Program-made: the position numbers and the translations under genes | The notes under the pieces: generated by a model | Told to the model about the DNA's origin: nothing | What the model saw: the letters and a program-made list of their open reading frames with translations, nothing else | The model's database searches: none | Shown: piece after piece, positions 25,745 through 36,689 of the stretch | How positions within the stretch are numbered: position 1 is the first letter of the stretch | How the letters are laid out: each line of letters begins with the position of its first letter | Assembly: GCA_035530375.1 (NCBI GenBank) | Contig: DATKUY010000049.1 | Location: 1 to 64,000, forward strand | DNA length: 64,000 nucleotides | Origin: Sulfuricella sp035530375 | Lineage (GTDB): Bacteria > Pseudomonadota > Gammaproteobacteria > Burkholderiales > Sulfuricellaceae | Direction of reading: 5' to 3'

Positions 25745-26112
25745 ACCTTCGCCTGATCAGGCCCGGCGACTGGCTGGTGCTGCTCGGCGGCATGGCCGCC
25801 ACCGTCTGGCTGTTCGCCACTCTGTGGCAAGGCAAGGCAGCCGACAAGGCGGTGGTGCGTAGCGGCGGCAGTGTGGTGGCCGAACTCAGCTTGGCGGAGA
25901 ACCGCATATTCACCGCCCAAGGCCCGCTCGGCACCAGCCGGATCGAAATCCGCAACCATCGCGCGCGCGTAGCGGCAGACCCGAGCCCGCGCCAGTACTG
26001 CGTCAAACAAGGCTGGCTCTCCAAGGCGGGAGAGGCCGCGCTATGCCTGCCCAACCAGATCAGCCTGGAACTGACGGGCGCGAAAAAGTTGTATGATTCG
26101 CTTAACTATTAG
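25741..26112 (+). CDS. NusG domain II-containing protein, membrane-anchored
   Basis: 123 residues. An N-terminal helix (WLVLLGGMAATVWLFATLW) is followed by a NusG_II-like domain (VVRSGGSVVAELSLAEN; RIEIRNHRARVAADPSPRQYCVKQGW; ALCLPNQISLEL). It starts with ATG overlapping the rapZ stop (ATGA). Such proteins are usually encoded beside the Gx transporter, as here across a repeat, and near flavin or Rnf genes elsewhere. Function unknown; it is probably an envelope redox accessory. Confidence 0.85.
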   Translation: MNLRLIRPGDWLVLLGGMAATVWLFATLWQGKAADKAVVRSGGSVVAELSLAENRIFTAQGPLGTSRIEIRNHRARVAADPSPRQYCVKQGWLSKAGEAALCLPNQISLELTGAKKLYDSLNY

Positions 26113-26131
26113 TCCCAGAAAAAACAGCTAG

Positions 26132-26259
26132 CCACGGATTAACACAGATGTTCACGAATTATCGAATGCTTACACGGCAAGCACTACTGACCTTCAGGGT
26201 AAGCAACGGAATAAATCCAATCACAAATTTTATCTGTGTTCATCCGTGTTAATCCGTGG
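26132..26259. repeat. Periodic inverted repeat, CCACGGATTAACAC family, copy 2
   Basis: Arms 26132-26159 and 26232-26259 carry three 10-base-spaced units each, with a few mismatches (CACAGAT, CACGAAT). Sits between the NusG_II gene and the Gx gene. Confidence 0.85.
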
Positions 26260-26281
26260 CTTAACGGTTTTGAATTAAAGA

Positions 26282-26824
26282 ATGCAAATCACCATCCAGA
26301 CTACCGCCGAAGACCACCGCATCGCCCGCCTGGCGGCGTTCGCCATCGGCCTGTCGCTGCTGGAAGCCGCGATCCCCTCGCCGCTGCCCGGCATCAAGCC
26401 GGGGCTGGCGAATATCGTCACGCTGCTGGTGCTGGAGCGCTTCGGCCTGCGCGCGGCGATCTGGGTATCGCTGCTACGGGTGACGGCGGGCAGCCTGATT
26501 CTCGGCACCTTTCTTTCGCCGTCTTTCGTCCTGAGTTTTTCCGGCGCAGCTTTGAGCCTGGTCACGCTGGCGCTGGCACGGCACCTGCCGAAAAAGTGGT
26601 TCGGCGCGGTCTCGCTCAGCATCTTCGCCGCCTTCGCGCATATCGCCGCGCAAATGACCGTGGTTTACCTGTGGCTGATTCCGCATGCCGGAATCCTTTA
26701 CCTCGCTCCGGCTTTCGCCGTAGCCGCGTTGCTGTTCGGCACCGTGAATGGCCTGGTTACCGCCGGGCTCCTGGCCGAAAATCAGGGCACCGTTTCCGCC
26801 CGCGCCCCGGTATTTCAATCATGA
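26282..26824 (+). CDS. Gx transporter / heptaprenyl diphosphate synthase component I family membrane protein
   Basis: 180 residues, about five membrane helices (IARLAAFAIGLSLLEAAIP; GIKPGLANIVTLLVLERFG; LRVTAGSLILGTFL; YLAPAFAVAALLFGTVNGL). It matches the Hpre_diP_synt_I family, now thought to be ECF-S-like transport proteins rather than a synthase. The substrate is unknown. Overlaps the next gene (ATGA). Confidence 0.88.
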   Translation: MQITIQTTAEDHRIARLAAFAIGLSLLEAAIPSPLPGIKPGLANIVTLLVLERFGLRAAIWVSLLRVTAGSLILGTFLSPSFVLSFSGAALSLVTLALARHLPKKWFGAVSLSIFAAFAHIAAQMTVVYLWLIPHAGILYLAPAFAVAALLFGTVNGLVTAGLLAENQGTVSARAPVFQS

Positions 26825-27435
26825 GACACGCCTCCCTGCTGTTGTTACTGGCCTTCCTGTCGACCATGCCGTCCGCGCATGCCGCAGAATGGGCGGCAAT
26901 CCAGGGCACCTCCGACGGCGATCAATTCTTCTACGACAAGAGCAAGCTATTCATTAACGACGATGAAATCACCTATTGGAAAAAAGTCGTTTTCCTCACG
27001 CCACGCCCCTTCAAGGACAAACTCACCGCCAGCGCCCTTTACCGGGAACGCATCAACTGCGCCGAACACACCCTGAAACTGGTCAGCTACCTGCTCTACG
27101 CCCCATCCGGCGAACCCGCCGAGTATGTTGCTACCGCCACGGGCGAGGCCACGCCGATCATCCCGGACAGCCTCGGCGACGTATTCGAAAAAAGCCTTTG
27201 CCCGCTGGTCTGGAAACACCAGGAAGAGAAACGGCTTAAGGACGAGGCGGAGAAACGGAAAGAGGAAGAAGAAAAACTCAAGGCCGAACAGCAAACCCTG
27301 CAGAAACTCGAAGAAAAGCGCCTCAAGGCGGAAGCGGAGAGCGAAAAAGCACCTCTTCCCGCAAGCCCTCCCCCAGCGGCCGTGCAACCCCCGGCATTGA
27401 GCGCGTCGCCCACCCAGCCTACAATTAAGAAATGA
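26821..27435 (+). CDS. Exported surface-adhesin-E-like protein with charged coiled-coil tail
   Basis: 204 residues. A signal peptide (LLLLLAFLSTMPSAHA) leads into a domain of about 110 residues (WAAIQGTSDGDQFFYDKSKL ... INCAEH ... IIPDSLGDVFEKSLC), which has the pattern of the surface-adhesin protein E domain with a paired Cys. Then comes a Lys/Glu heptad-like segment (EEKRLKDEAEKRKEEEEK) and a Pro/Ala-rich end. Starts and ends in ATGA overlaps with its neighbours, so it is cotranscribed with ubiX. Role unknown. Confidence 0.75.
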   Translation: MRHASLLLLLAFLSTMPSAHAAEWAAIQGTSDGDQFFYDKSKLFINDDEITYWKKVVFLTPRPFKDKLTASALYRERINCAEHTLKLVSYLLYAPSGEPAEYVATATGEATPIIPDSLGDVFEKSLCPLVWKHQEEKRLKDEAEKRKEEEEKLKAEQQTLQKLEEKRLKAEAESEKAPLPASPPPAAVQPPALSASPTQPTIKK

Positions 27436-28049
27436 ACCCTGAAAACAAAACCATCACACTGGCGCTGACCGGCGCCTCCGGCATGCCCTACGGCCTGCGC
27501 CTGTTGCAATGCCTGCTGGAAAGCAAGGTGCGGGTTTACCTGCTGTATTCGCAAGCAGCGCAGATCGTGGCGAAACAGGAAATGGATCTGATCCTGCCTT
27601 CCAGCCCGAAGGAAGTGCGGCAGATGCTGTGCAAACGCTACGGCGCATCGCCGGAGCAACTCAAGGTATTTGGCCGCGACGAATGGTTCGCGCCGGTCGC
27701 CTCCGGCACCAATCCTGCCGACGCCATGGTGGTCTGTCCCTGCACCATGGGCACGCTTGCTTCCATCGCGGCGGGGTTTTCCGACAACCTGATCGAGCGT
27801 GCCGCCGACGTGATGCTGAAGGAAAACCGCAAGCTGATCCTGGTCCCGCGCGAAACGCCATTTTCCGCCATTCACCTGGAAAACATGCTCAAGCTGTCAC
27901 GCGCCGGGGCCGTCATCCTGCCGGCCAATCCCGGCTTCTATCATCACCCGCAAAGCGTGGCCGAAGTGGTGGACTTCATCGTCGCCCGCATCCTCGACCA
28001 GCTCGGCGTGCCACACCAACTAATGGCGCGCTGGGGAACCGGAGAATAA
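27432..28049 (+). CDS. ubiX: Flavin prenyltransferase UbiX
   Basis: 205 residues. LTGASGMPYGLRLLQCLL binds FMN; PCTMGTLASIAAGFSDNLIERAADV and VPRETPFSAIHLENMLKL complete the family pattern. It makes prenylated FMN, the cofactor of UbiD decarboxylase in ubiquinone synthesis. Its ATG overlaps the previous stop. Confidence 0.95.
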   Translation: MNPENKTITLALTGASGMPYGLRLLQCLLESKVRVYLLYSQAAQIVAKQEMDLILPSSPKEVRQMLCKRYGASPEQLKVFGRDEWFAPVASGTNPADAMVVCPCTMGTLASIAAGFSDNLIERAADVMLKENRKLILVPRETPFSAIHLENMLKLSRAGAVILPANPGFYHHPQSVAEVVDFIVARILDQLGVPHQLMARWGTGE

Positions 28050-28052
28050 ATC

Positions 28053-28598
28053 ATGGCCAAGTTCTTCCCCGCCCTCGACGACAACCTCAAAGCCTTCATT
28101 GCAAAGCAGCACATCTTCTTCGTCGCCACCGCGCCTAATGACGGGCGCATCAGCCTGTCGCCCAAGGGGCTGGACAGCCTGCGCGTGCTCGACGACAAGC
28201 GCGTCGCCTACCTCGACCTCACCGGCAGCGGCAACGAAACCGCCGCCCACCTGCTGGCGGACGGGCGCATGACCATGATGTTCTGTAGCTTCGAGGGCGA
28301 CCACCTGATCCTGCGGCTGTATGGCAGGGGCCGCTCGGTCAAGCCGAACGATCCGGGATGGGCCGAACTCGCTTCCCACTTCCCAAAGCTGCCCGGCACG
28401 CGCCAGATCATCCTGCTCGAAATCGAATCGCTGCAAACCGCCTGCGGCGCCGGCGTGCCACTCTACGCCTATACTGGAGAACGGGAAGCGCTGCTGCGCT
28501 GGGTAGAAAAGAAAGGCGAAGCCGGCGTGCGCGACTACCAGTATGAAAAAAACCGGCTCAGCATCGACGGCCTGCCGACCGGATTATTCGAGGAGTGA
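28053..28598 (+). CDS. Pyridoxamine 5'-phosphate oxidase-fold protein
   Basis: 181 residues with a split-barrel PNPOx domain (FFVATAPNDGRISLSPKGLDSLRVLD; VAYLDLTGSGNETAAHLLADGRMTMMF). Probably binds FMN, heme or F420-like cofactors; true PdxH residues are not evident. Follows ubiX by 3 bases and is likely in its operon. Substrate unknown. Confidence 0.85.
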   Translation: MAKFFPALDDNLKAFIAKQHIFFVATAPNDGRISLSPKGLDSLRVLDDKRVAYLDLTGSGNETAAHLLADGRMTMMFCSFEGDHLILRLYGRGRSVKPNDPGWAELASHFPKLPGTRQIILLEIESLQTACGAGVPLYAYTGEREALLRWVEKKGEAGVRDYQYEKNRLSIDGLPTGLFEE

Positions 28599-28602
28599 CA
28601 CC

Positions 28603-28827
28603 ATGAAACACATCGGGCTGATTGTATTGCTGCTGGCGGCAACGCTGCTCGCCGCCTGCGAAGAAAAACCCTACAAGCCGCCGGTGCCGCAAACCGAGCC
28701 GGACAAATCGGCCACCAAGCTGTTCGAGCCGCAAAGGGAAGCGCTGGACAAGGCCAAAGGCGTGGAAAAGACGCTCGAGCAGGCTGCCCAGGCACAGAAT
28801 AAGGCGGTGGAAAAAGCAGCGCAGTAG
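28603..28827 (+). CDS. Small lipoprotein
   Basis: 74 residues. The lipobox is LLAAC after a short hydrophobic signal (IGLIVLLLAATL), followed by a Pro-rich linker and a Lys/Gln/Ala helix (LEQAAQAQNKAVEKAAQ). Likely outer-membrane anchored in the periplasm. GAGG precedes the start. Last gene of the plus-strand run. Confidence 0.75.
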   Translation: MKHIGLIVLLLAATLLAACEEKPYKPPVPQTEPDKSATKLFEPQREALDKAKGVEKTLEQAAQAQNKAVEKAAQ

Positions 28828-28857
28828 GTGCCCGTGCGATCAGGCCCCGGAGTATGC

Positions 28858-28980
28858 GGTGTAGCGCTCCGGATTAACGCGTAAGCGCAATCAAGGCAGG
28901 GCGCCAATAAGCGAAGCGCATTGCGCCGCATGCCATGCAACCATCCGGTGGATTACGCTGGCGGCATTCCCACCCTACCG
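28858..28980. repeat. Intergenic mosaic of common hairpin repeats
   Basis: GTGTAGCGCTCCGGATTAACGCG-like and GTAGGGTGGGAATGCC-like blocks (minus strand) alternate with palindromic GCGCATTGCGCC. Such mosaics are common between convergent genes; no gene is seen. Confidence 0.5.
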
Positions 28981-28983
28981 CTC

Positions 28984-29703
28984 TCAAGTCTCCAGCAACT
29001 TCTGTATCACCGCCCCCGCCAGCATGTAGCCGAACAATGGCGGCATGTAGCTGATGGTGCCGTTGACGGCGCGCGGCCGGCCCGAACCTTCCACCGGCTC
29101 GGGCGGCAGCGGCGCGCTCGGCTGCTCGTCGGAAAATACCGTCAGCACGCCGCTGCGGATGTCGTGTCGCTGCAGGCGTTTCCTCATCTGGCGTGCCAGC
29201 GGGCACATTTCGGTCTGGCCGATGTCGGCGATCCTGATTCGGCTGGGGTCGAGGCGATTGCCCGCACCCATGCTGGACGCCACTCTCAGGCCGCGTTTCA
29301 GGCTTTCCGCCACCAGCGCCACCTTGCATGCCAGCGAGTCGATCGCATCCACCACGTAATCGCAATCGCCCGGCACCAGGTCGTTGACGTTTTCGGTATC
29401 GAGAAATTGCCGGATCACGGTCAGCTTGCACTCGGGATTGATGTCGCGGATGCGCGCCGCCATCAGTTCGGTTTTCGGCTGGCCGACGGTGGAAAGCAGC
29501 GCCGGCAACTGGCGGTTGATGTTGGATGCCGCCACCACGTCGTTGTCGAGCAGGGTCAGCCGGCCGATGCCGGCCCGCGCCAGCGCATCGGCGCAGTAAG
29601 AGCCGACGCCGCCGAGTCCGGCGACGAACACGTGTCTGGAAGCCAGCCGGGCGAGGCCTTCATCGCCGATCAGGATGTGGGTGCGTTCGAATTGGGGTTG
29701 CAT
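28984..29703 (-). CDS. tcdA: tRNA threonylcarbamoyladenosine dehydratase
   Basis: 239 residues of the ThiF/MoeB E1-like family. ATP-binding GLGGVGSYCADALARAGIG, LTLLDNDVVAASNINRQ and the acceptor region DYVVDAIDSLACKVAL are visible. It cyclises t6A to ct6A at position 37 of ANN-decoding tRNAs. The segment APLPPEPVEGSG before the conserved NGTISYMPP looks low-complexity. Confidence 0.92.
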   Translation of the reverse strand: MQPQFERTHILIGDEGLARLASRHVFVAGLGGVGSYCADALARAGIGRLTLLDNDVVAASNINRQLPALLSTVGQPKTELMAARIRDINPECKLTVIRQFLDTENVNDLVPGDCDYVVDAIDSLACKVALVAESLKRGLRVASSMGAGNRLDPSRIRIADIGQTEMCPLARQMRKRLQRHDIRSGVLTVFSDEQPSAPLPPEPVEGSGRPRAVNGTISYMPPLFGYMLAGAVIQKLLET

Positions 29704-29719
29704 GGGAAACCTTTTTTAG

Positions 29720-29787
29720 CCACGGATGTACACGGATAAAACCAGAAATCATGAAATGCCATAAGAAATATCCGCACTAATCCGCGG
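29720..29787. repeat. Periodic inverted repeat, CCACGGATGTACACGGAT family, copy 3
   Basis: Arms 29720-29737 and 29770-29787, diverged (CCGC for CCGT). The right arm overlaps the last codons and stop of the CDF gene. Confidence 0.75.
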
Positions 29788-30679
29788 CTGAATTGTCGTT
29801 ATCGGGTTGCTGCGTTTCCAGTGGCTCGACATGAATCGTCACTGCAGCATGGGGCAAGGCACGCTTGAGCGCCTCCTCGATCCGGTCGCACAGGGCATGC
29901 GCCTGATTCACCGAATTTGCGCCCGGCACCAGCAGGTGGAAATCGATAAAACGGCGCGCGCCGGATTTCCGGGTGCGCAGGTCGTGGAAGGACGTGCCGG
30001 CGGGCAATTGTTTGTTGATCTCCAGTTCGATCAGCCCAACTTCCTCGGCGGGCAAGGCGGCATCCATGAGGCCGCTCCAGGAACGGCGCAACAGGTTGAA
30101 GCCGGTGTAAATGATATTGAGCCCCACCGCCACCGCCATCAGCGGATCGAGAATCTGCCAGGATGGCGGCGCAAACATCACTACTGCCAGGCCCGCCACC
30201 ACGCCGACCGAAGTCCAGACGTCGGTCATCAGGTGCAGGGCGTCGGCTTCCAGGGTGATGCTGTCGTATTTGTACCCCACCTTGAGCATGGCTCGCGCCG
30301 TGGCAAAATTGAGTGCTGCCGCCAGCAGGGAAACCAGCAGGCCGGGACCGAGATTTTCCAGCGGGGCGGGGTGGAGAAAGCGCCCCGCCGCCGCATAGAT
30401 GATGGATGCCGCCACCAGGATCAGCGTGCCTTCAGCGCCGCTGGAAAAATACTCCGCCTTGTCGTGGCCGTAGGCGTGATCGGCATCCGCCGGGCGCGCG
30501 GCAATCGTCAGCGCGGTCAAGGCGATCAGCCCGGCGCTGAGGTTGACCACCGATTCAACCGCATCGGACAGCAGGCTCACCGAATCGGTAAGGTACCAGG
30601 CACCGAATTTCAGTGCCATCGTTGCGATCGAAGTGGCAATCGAAAGGTAGGCCATGCGCAGGATTGCGTGATTTTTCAT
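29777..30679 (-). CDS. Cation diffusion facilitator family transporter
   Basis: 300 residues with six membrane helices and a C-terminal cytoplasmic domain. TM2 has LLSDAVESVVNL and TM5 has DALHLMTDVWTSVG (the His-x3-Asp metal site). CDF proteins export Zn2+, Fe2+, Mn2+ or Co2+ by proton antiport. The TM2 site is Asp-x2-Glu-like rather than the FieF Asp-x3-Asp, so the metal is left open. The last codons (SAAD-stop) lie inside a hairpin repeat. Confidence 0.9.
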   Translation of the reverse strand: MKNHAILRMAYLSIATSIATMALKFGAWYLTDSVSLLSDAVESVVNLSAGLIALTALTIAARPADADHAYGHDKAEYFSSGAEGTLILVAASIIYAAAGRFLHPAPLENLGPGLLVSLLAAALNFATARAMLKVGYKYDSITLEADALHLMTDVWTSVGVVAGLAVVMFAPPSWQILDPLMAVAVGLNIIYTGFNLLRRSWSGLMDAALPAEEVGLIELEINKQLPAGTSFHDLRTRKSGARRFIDFHLLVPGANSVNQAHALCDRIEEALKRALPHAAVTIHVEPLETQQPDNDNSAAD

Positions 30680-30713
30680 GGGTGCGGAATTTTATTTATA
30701 AAAAGCAGTTCAG

Positions 30714-30840
30714 CCACGGATTAACACGGATGTACACGGATTGCCCATGAATCACCTTTCTCACCTTGCGCACATTTCGGGTGAATAGCCAACATTCTGC
30801 AACGCATTGTTTATCTGTGTACATCCGTGTTAATCCGTGG
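30714..30840. repeat. Periodic inverted repeat, CCACGGATTAACACGGAT family, copy 4
   Basis: The clearest copy: three CACGGAT units at exactly 10-base spacing (30714-30741) mirrored at 30813-30840. It lies between the CDF and tatD genes. Confidence 0.88.
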
Positions 30841-30858
30841 CAAAAGTTCTTTCCAGGT

Positions 30859-31623
30859 TCATGCGATTTTCCCTAATACAACACAAGCATTGGCCGTGGT
30901 AATTTCGGCGACCTCATCCGCGCCGATGCCGCGCAATTCTGCCAGAACGGCGGCAATGCGCGGCAGGTATTCCGGGCTGTTGCGCGCCTTGCCGATGAAG
31001 GCGGGCGGCATATCGGGCGCATCGGTTTCGAGCACGATGCTTTCCAGCGGCAGGGTGGCGGCAAGCTCGCGCAGTCTGGTGGCACGGTCGTAAGTCATCG
31101 CGCCGCCGAAGCCGAGCTTGAAGCTCAGCTTGATGAATTCATCGGCCTGCTGGCGGCTGCCGTTGAAGGCATGGGCAATGCCGCCCTTGACCCTGGCTTG
31201 CCGCAAAAACTTCAGCACGGTGTCTTGCGCCCGGCGGATGTGCAGCAGTACCGGCAGATCGCACTCAACGGCGATTTTCAACTGTTCGGCAAAATAGAAT
31301 TCCTGACGCTCGCGGTCGTAGCCCGGCACGAAGAAATCCAGCCCGATTTCACCAATCGCAACGGGGCGGTGTCGCGCAATAATCTCGCGCAGCGCCGTCA
31401 AATCCTCGAGCCTGGCGTTACCCACATACATCGGGTGGATGCCCAGCGCCGGAATGCAGCCGGGATAGCGCTGGCAGGCCGCCAACACCGCATCGAAACC
31501 GGCGCGTTCGACGCCGGGAATCACCATGATCCCGACCCCGGCAGCATGGGCGCGTGCCACCACCTCGTCGCGGTCGGCGTCGAATTCGGCGGCATCCAGA
31601 TGGCAATGGGTGTCGATCAACAT
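30859..31623 (-). CDS. TatD-family metal-dependent hydrolase
   Basis: 254 residues. The metal ligands are in MLIDTHCHLDA (His-x-His), AIGEIGLDFF, LPVLLHIRRAQD and LETDAPDMPP. TatD-like enzymes are DNases acting in repair or on D-aminoacyl-tRNA. It is unrelated to the tat export genes at 53.7 kb. Confidence 0.93.
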   Translation of the reverse strand: MLIDTHCHLDAAEFDADRDEVVARAHAAGVGIMVIPGVERAGFDAVLAACQRYPGCIPALGIHPMYVGNARLEDLTALREIIARHRPVAIGEIGLDFFVPGYDRERQEFYFAEQLKIAVECDLPVLLHIRRAQDTVLKFLRQARVKGGIAHAFNGSRQQADEFIKLSFKLGFGGAMTYDRATRLRELAATLPLESIVLETDAPDMPPAFIGKARNSPEYLPRIAAVLAELRGIGADEVAEITTANACVVLGKIA

Positions 31624-31647
31624 GTGCCTATTCTAACCAAAGAACAG

Positions 31648-31701
31648 TGATGCGTAATGGGGAATGAGTGATGAGAAAAAACGGGGCTCCAGGGGTTCCC
31701 G

Positions 31702-31726
<25 letters not shown>
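31648..31726. repeat. Inverted repeat of GTAATGGGGAATGAGTGATG-type units
   Basis: The left arm 31648-31674 and right arm about 31702-31726 are imperfect complements. Related to 2503-2578. The right arm encodes the last residues and stop of the P-type ATPase. Confidence 0.6.
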
Positions 31727-34392
<2,666 letters not shown>

Positions 34393-34404
34393 TGGCGCAC
34401 ATCC

Positions 34405-34439
34405 CCATGAAGGCGCACCGTCAGGGTGCGCCTTCATGG
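34405..34439. promoter_or_regulatory. Perfect 15-bp hairpin just upstream of the P-type ATPase start
   Basis: Arms 34405-34419 and 34425-34439 are perfect complements around a 5-base loop. The stem begins 13 bases upstream of the ATPase ATG, so if transcribed it would fold in the leader close to the ribosome site. No T-run follows on either strand, so a simple terminator is unlikely. Confidence 0.6.
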
Positions 34440-34645
34440 AATAATAGCAGAGTGGCTTAACGCCGCCGACTGCCTATTCAGTGCTAGGTGCGAGCCAGCC
34501 GGGTGAACTTTACAGGTGCGGCGCGCATCGAACGGATCCATCAACGCCATGGCAATGCGATGGCCGCAACGGCAGCACTTTGTACAATCAAGCGGGAGTG
34601 GTATCTTATTTTATTTGCTGACTTTAACCTGACACCGATACCGCC

Positions 34646-35323
34646 ATGCGCATCCTTTTGGTCGAAGACGACACCCTGCTAGCCGATGGTCTGGCCCGCT
34701 CACTGCATCAATCCGGTTATGCGGTGGACTGGGTGAAAAACGGCGACGAAGCGGACCGCTGGCTGGAAGCCCAGAACTACGATGCCGCCATCCTCGACCT
34801 CGGCCTGCCCGGCATGGAAGGCGCGGAAGTATTGCGGCGGCTGAGGGTGCGAAAAAACGGAACCCCGGTGCTGGTGCTGTCGGCCCGCGAGGCGCTCGAC
34901 GAACGGGTACGCCTGCTCGACCTGGGCGCGGACGACTATCTGGTGAAACCGGCGGCCTTCGCCGAACTGGAAGCCCGACTGCGCGCCCTGCTGCGTCGCC
35001 ATCCCAACAATCCAGAAGCCGAGATCAGGATCGGAATCCTGCAGTTGGATACGGCGGGCAAGCGTGCCTGGCTGGGAGACGAACCACTGGAGCTTACCGC
35101 CCGCGAATGGGCGGTGCTGGAGTACCTGGCTGCCCGCCCCGGCCGCATCGTCAGCAAGGAACAACTCATCCAATCACTGTATAGCTGGGACGAAGAAATC
35201 ACCCCGAACGCCGTGGAAAAATTCATTTCGCGCCTGCGCACCAAGCTCGATTCGGGCGGCATCGTAATCCGAACCGTGCGCGGCCTGGGCTACTTGCTGG
35301 AAAAGCCTGCCGATGGCACGTAG
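34646..35323 (+). CDS. OmpR/PhoB-family response regulator (QseB/PmrA type)
   Basis: 225 residues. Receiver domain with EDD at 7-9, phospho-acceptor Asp51 (AILDLGLPG), Ser/Thr in LVLSAR and Lys in YLVKP; C-terminal winged helix (ELTAREWAVLEYLAARPGR; EKFISRLRTKL; IRTVRGLGYLL). Its last 11 bases overlap the sensor kinase gene. Divergent from the P-type ATPase. The trigger is unknown. Confidence 0.93.
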   Translation: MRILLVEDDTLLADGLARSLHQSGYAVDWVKNGDEADRWLEAQNYDAAILDLGLPGMEGAEVLRRLRVRKNGTPVLVLSAREALDERVRLLDLGADDYLVKPAAFAELEARLRALLRRHPNNPEAEIRIGILQLDTAGKRAWLGDEPLELTAREWAVLEYLAARPGRIVSKEQLIQSLYSWDEEITPNAVEKFISRLRTKLDSGGIVIRTVRGLGYLLEKPADGT

Positions 35324-36689
35324 CCTGCGTGGACTTTTCCTCGGCCGCCTGCTGCCGGCCATGCTCGTCCTGGTGCTGGTCAGCGCCCTGGCCGCCTATC
35401 TCATGGCCCGTCGCGCCGCCACGCTTGGCTACGACCACTCCCTGCTCGATGTCACCCTCGCGCTCGCCGGCCAGATATATACCAAGAACCATACCATCGT
35501 TCTCGATCTTGCGCCCCAGGCCCAGGAGATGCTACTCACCGACAGGTACGATCTGGAGTTCTACGAGGTCATCGGCCCCGACGGAATTTCGGTCGCCGGC
35601 TACCACGGCCTGCCGCGCCCCACCAAAGCGCTGGCCGAGGGCGGCATCGAGTATTTCGACGGCCGGTATCAGGGCCAGCCGGTGCGGGTAGCGGCATTGC
35701 GGACCCGGCGCGATGGCCGGGCTATCCTGGTGCTTGCCGCCGAAACCATGGTCAAGCGCAATACGCTGGTGCGCGAGATCCTGCTCGACATGCTGCTGCC
35801 CGAACTGGCCATTGTCGTGGCCGTGCTCGCGCTCGGCTGGCTGTTCATCCGCCTAGGCCTGAAGCCGCTCGAAGGCCTGCGCGCCGAGCTGGCCCGCCGC
35901 GATCGGGCGCATCTCGGCCCGGTGACAGCACGGGGGCTGCCGGACGAGATGCGCCCGGTCGCGGAAGAAATTAATCATCTTCTCGATCGTCTGAAACAAA
36001 CATTGTCGGCGCAACGACACTTCGTCTCCGACGCCGCCCACCAGCTGCGCACGCCGATTGCCGCCCTGCAGGCCCAGGCCGAAGCGGCTGAATGGGAACT
36101 GGCCGACAACGCCGCCAGTGCACCGGCGCGAGCCCAGTTCAAGCGCATTCTGGCGGCAACCCGGCGGCTGTCCCATCTCGCCCAGCAGTTGCTGGCCCTG
36201 GCGCGGGCAGAGCCCGGCAACTCCACCCTGCTCACCCCGCTCGACCTCGCCAACCTGGTGCGCACAGAGGCGGAAAACTGGCTACCCGCCGCCAACGCCA
36301 AATACATCGACCTCGGCTTCGAAATCGCTGCTGCGCCTCTGCGAGGCGCACCCCGGCTGCTCAAGGAAATGCTCGCCAACCTGGTCGACAACGCCATCCG
36401 CTACACCCCGTCGGGGGGAACGGTCACGGTACGCTGCGGGATGCGCGCGGGCAGCGCTTTTCTTGAAGTGGAGGACAACGGCCCAGGCATACCGCCAACG
36501 GAACGGGAACGGGTCTTCGAGCGCTTTCGCCGCCTGCCGAGCGCCGACGATGAGGGCTGCGGGCTGGGGCTGGCGATCGTGCGGGAAATTTGCGGACAGC
36601 ACGGCGCGACGGCGTCCGTGGTAGAAGCGACAACGCTGGGTGGAGCCTGCTTCAGCGTGAAGTTTCCCGCCATGAATACCGGCCGCTGA
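35313..36689 (+). CDS. Two-component sensor histidine kinase (QseC/PmrB/TctE-like)
   Basis: 458 residues. Two membrane helices (LFLGRLLPAMLVLVLVSALAA; LLPELAIVVAVLALGWLFI) bracket a periplasmic sensor of about 120 residues. Then a HAMP-like linker, the H-box HFVSDAAHQLRTPIAALQ, the N-box LVDNAIRYTPSGG, DNGPGIP and GLGLAIVREICGQHG. It phosphorylates the upstream regulator. The 3' end overlaps mutY tail to tail by 38 bases. Confidence 0.94.
   Translation: MARSLRGLFLGRLLPAMLVLVLVSALAAYLMARRAATLGYDHSLLDVTLALAGQIYTKNHTIVLDLAPQAQEMLLTDRYDLEFYEVIGPDGISVAGYHGLPRPTKALAEGGIEYFDGRYQGQPVRVAALRTRRDGRAILVLAAETMVKRNTLVREILLDMLLPELAIVVAVLALGWLFIRLGLKPLEGLRAELARRDRAHLGPVTARGLPDEMRPVAEEINHLLDRLKQTLSAQRHFVSDAAHQLRTPIAALQAQAEAAEWELADNAASAPARAQFKRILAATRRLSHLAQQLLALARAEPGNSTLLTPLDLANLVRTEAENWLPAANAKYIDLGFEIAAAPLRGAPRLLKEMLANLVDNAIRYTPSGGTVTVRCGMRAGSAFLEVEDNGPGIPPTERERVFERFRRLPSADDEGCGLGLAIVREICGQHGATASVVEATTLGGACFSVKFPAMNTGR

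Noticed and set aside
29090..29130. PEPVEG-like stretch in TcdA that could be a repeat inserted into the gene
   Set aside because: Only about a dozen residues; without an alignment it cannot be separated from a natural variable loop.
30714..30840. Possible mini-CRISPR array
   Set aside because: The 10-base units are contiguous without spacers and are mirrored, so they form a hairpin, not a direct-repeat array.
34580..34607. TTGTAC-16-TATCTT as promoter of the two-component system
   Set aside because: The match is too weak to separate from chance in an A/T-rich leader.
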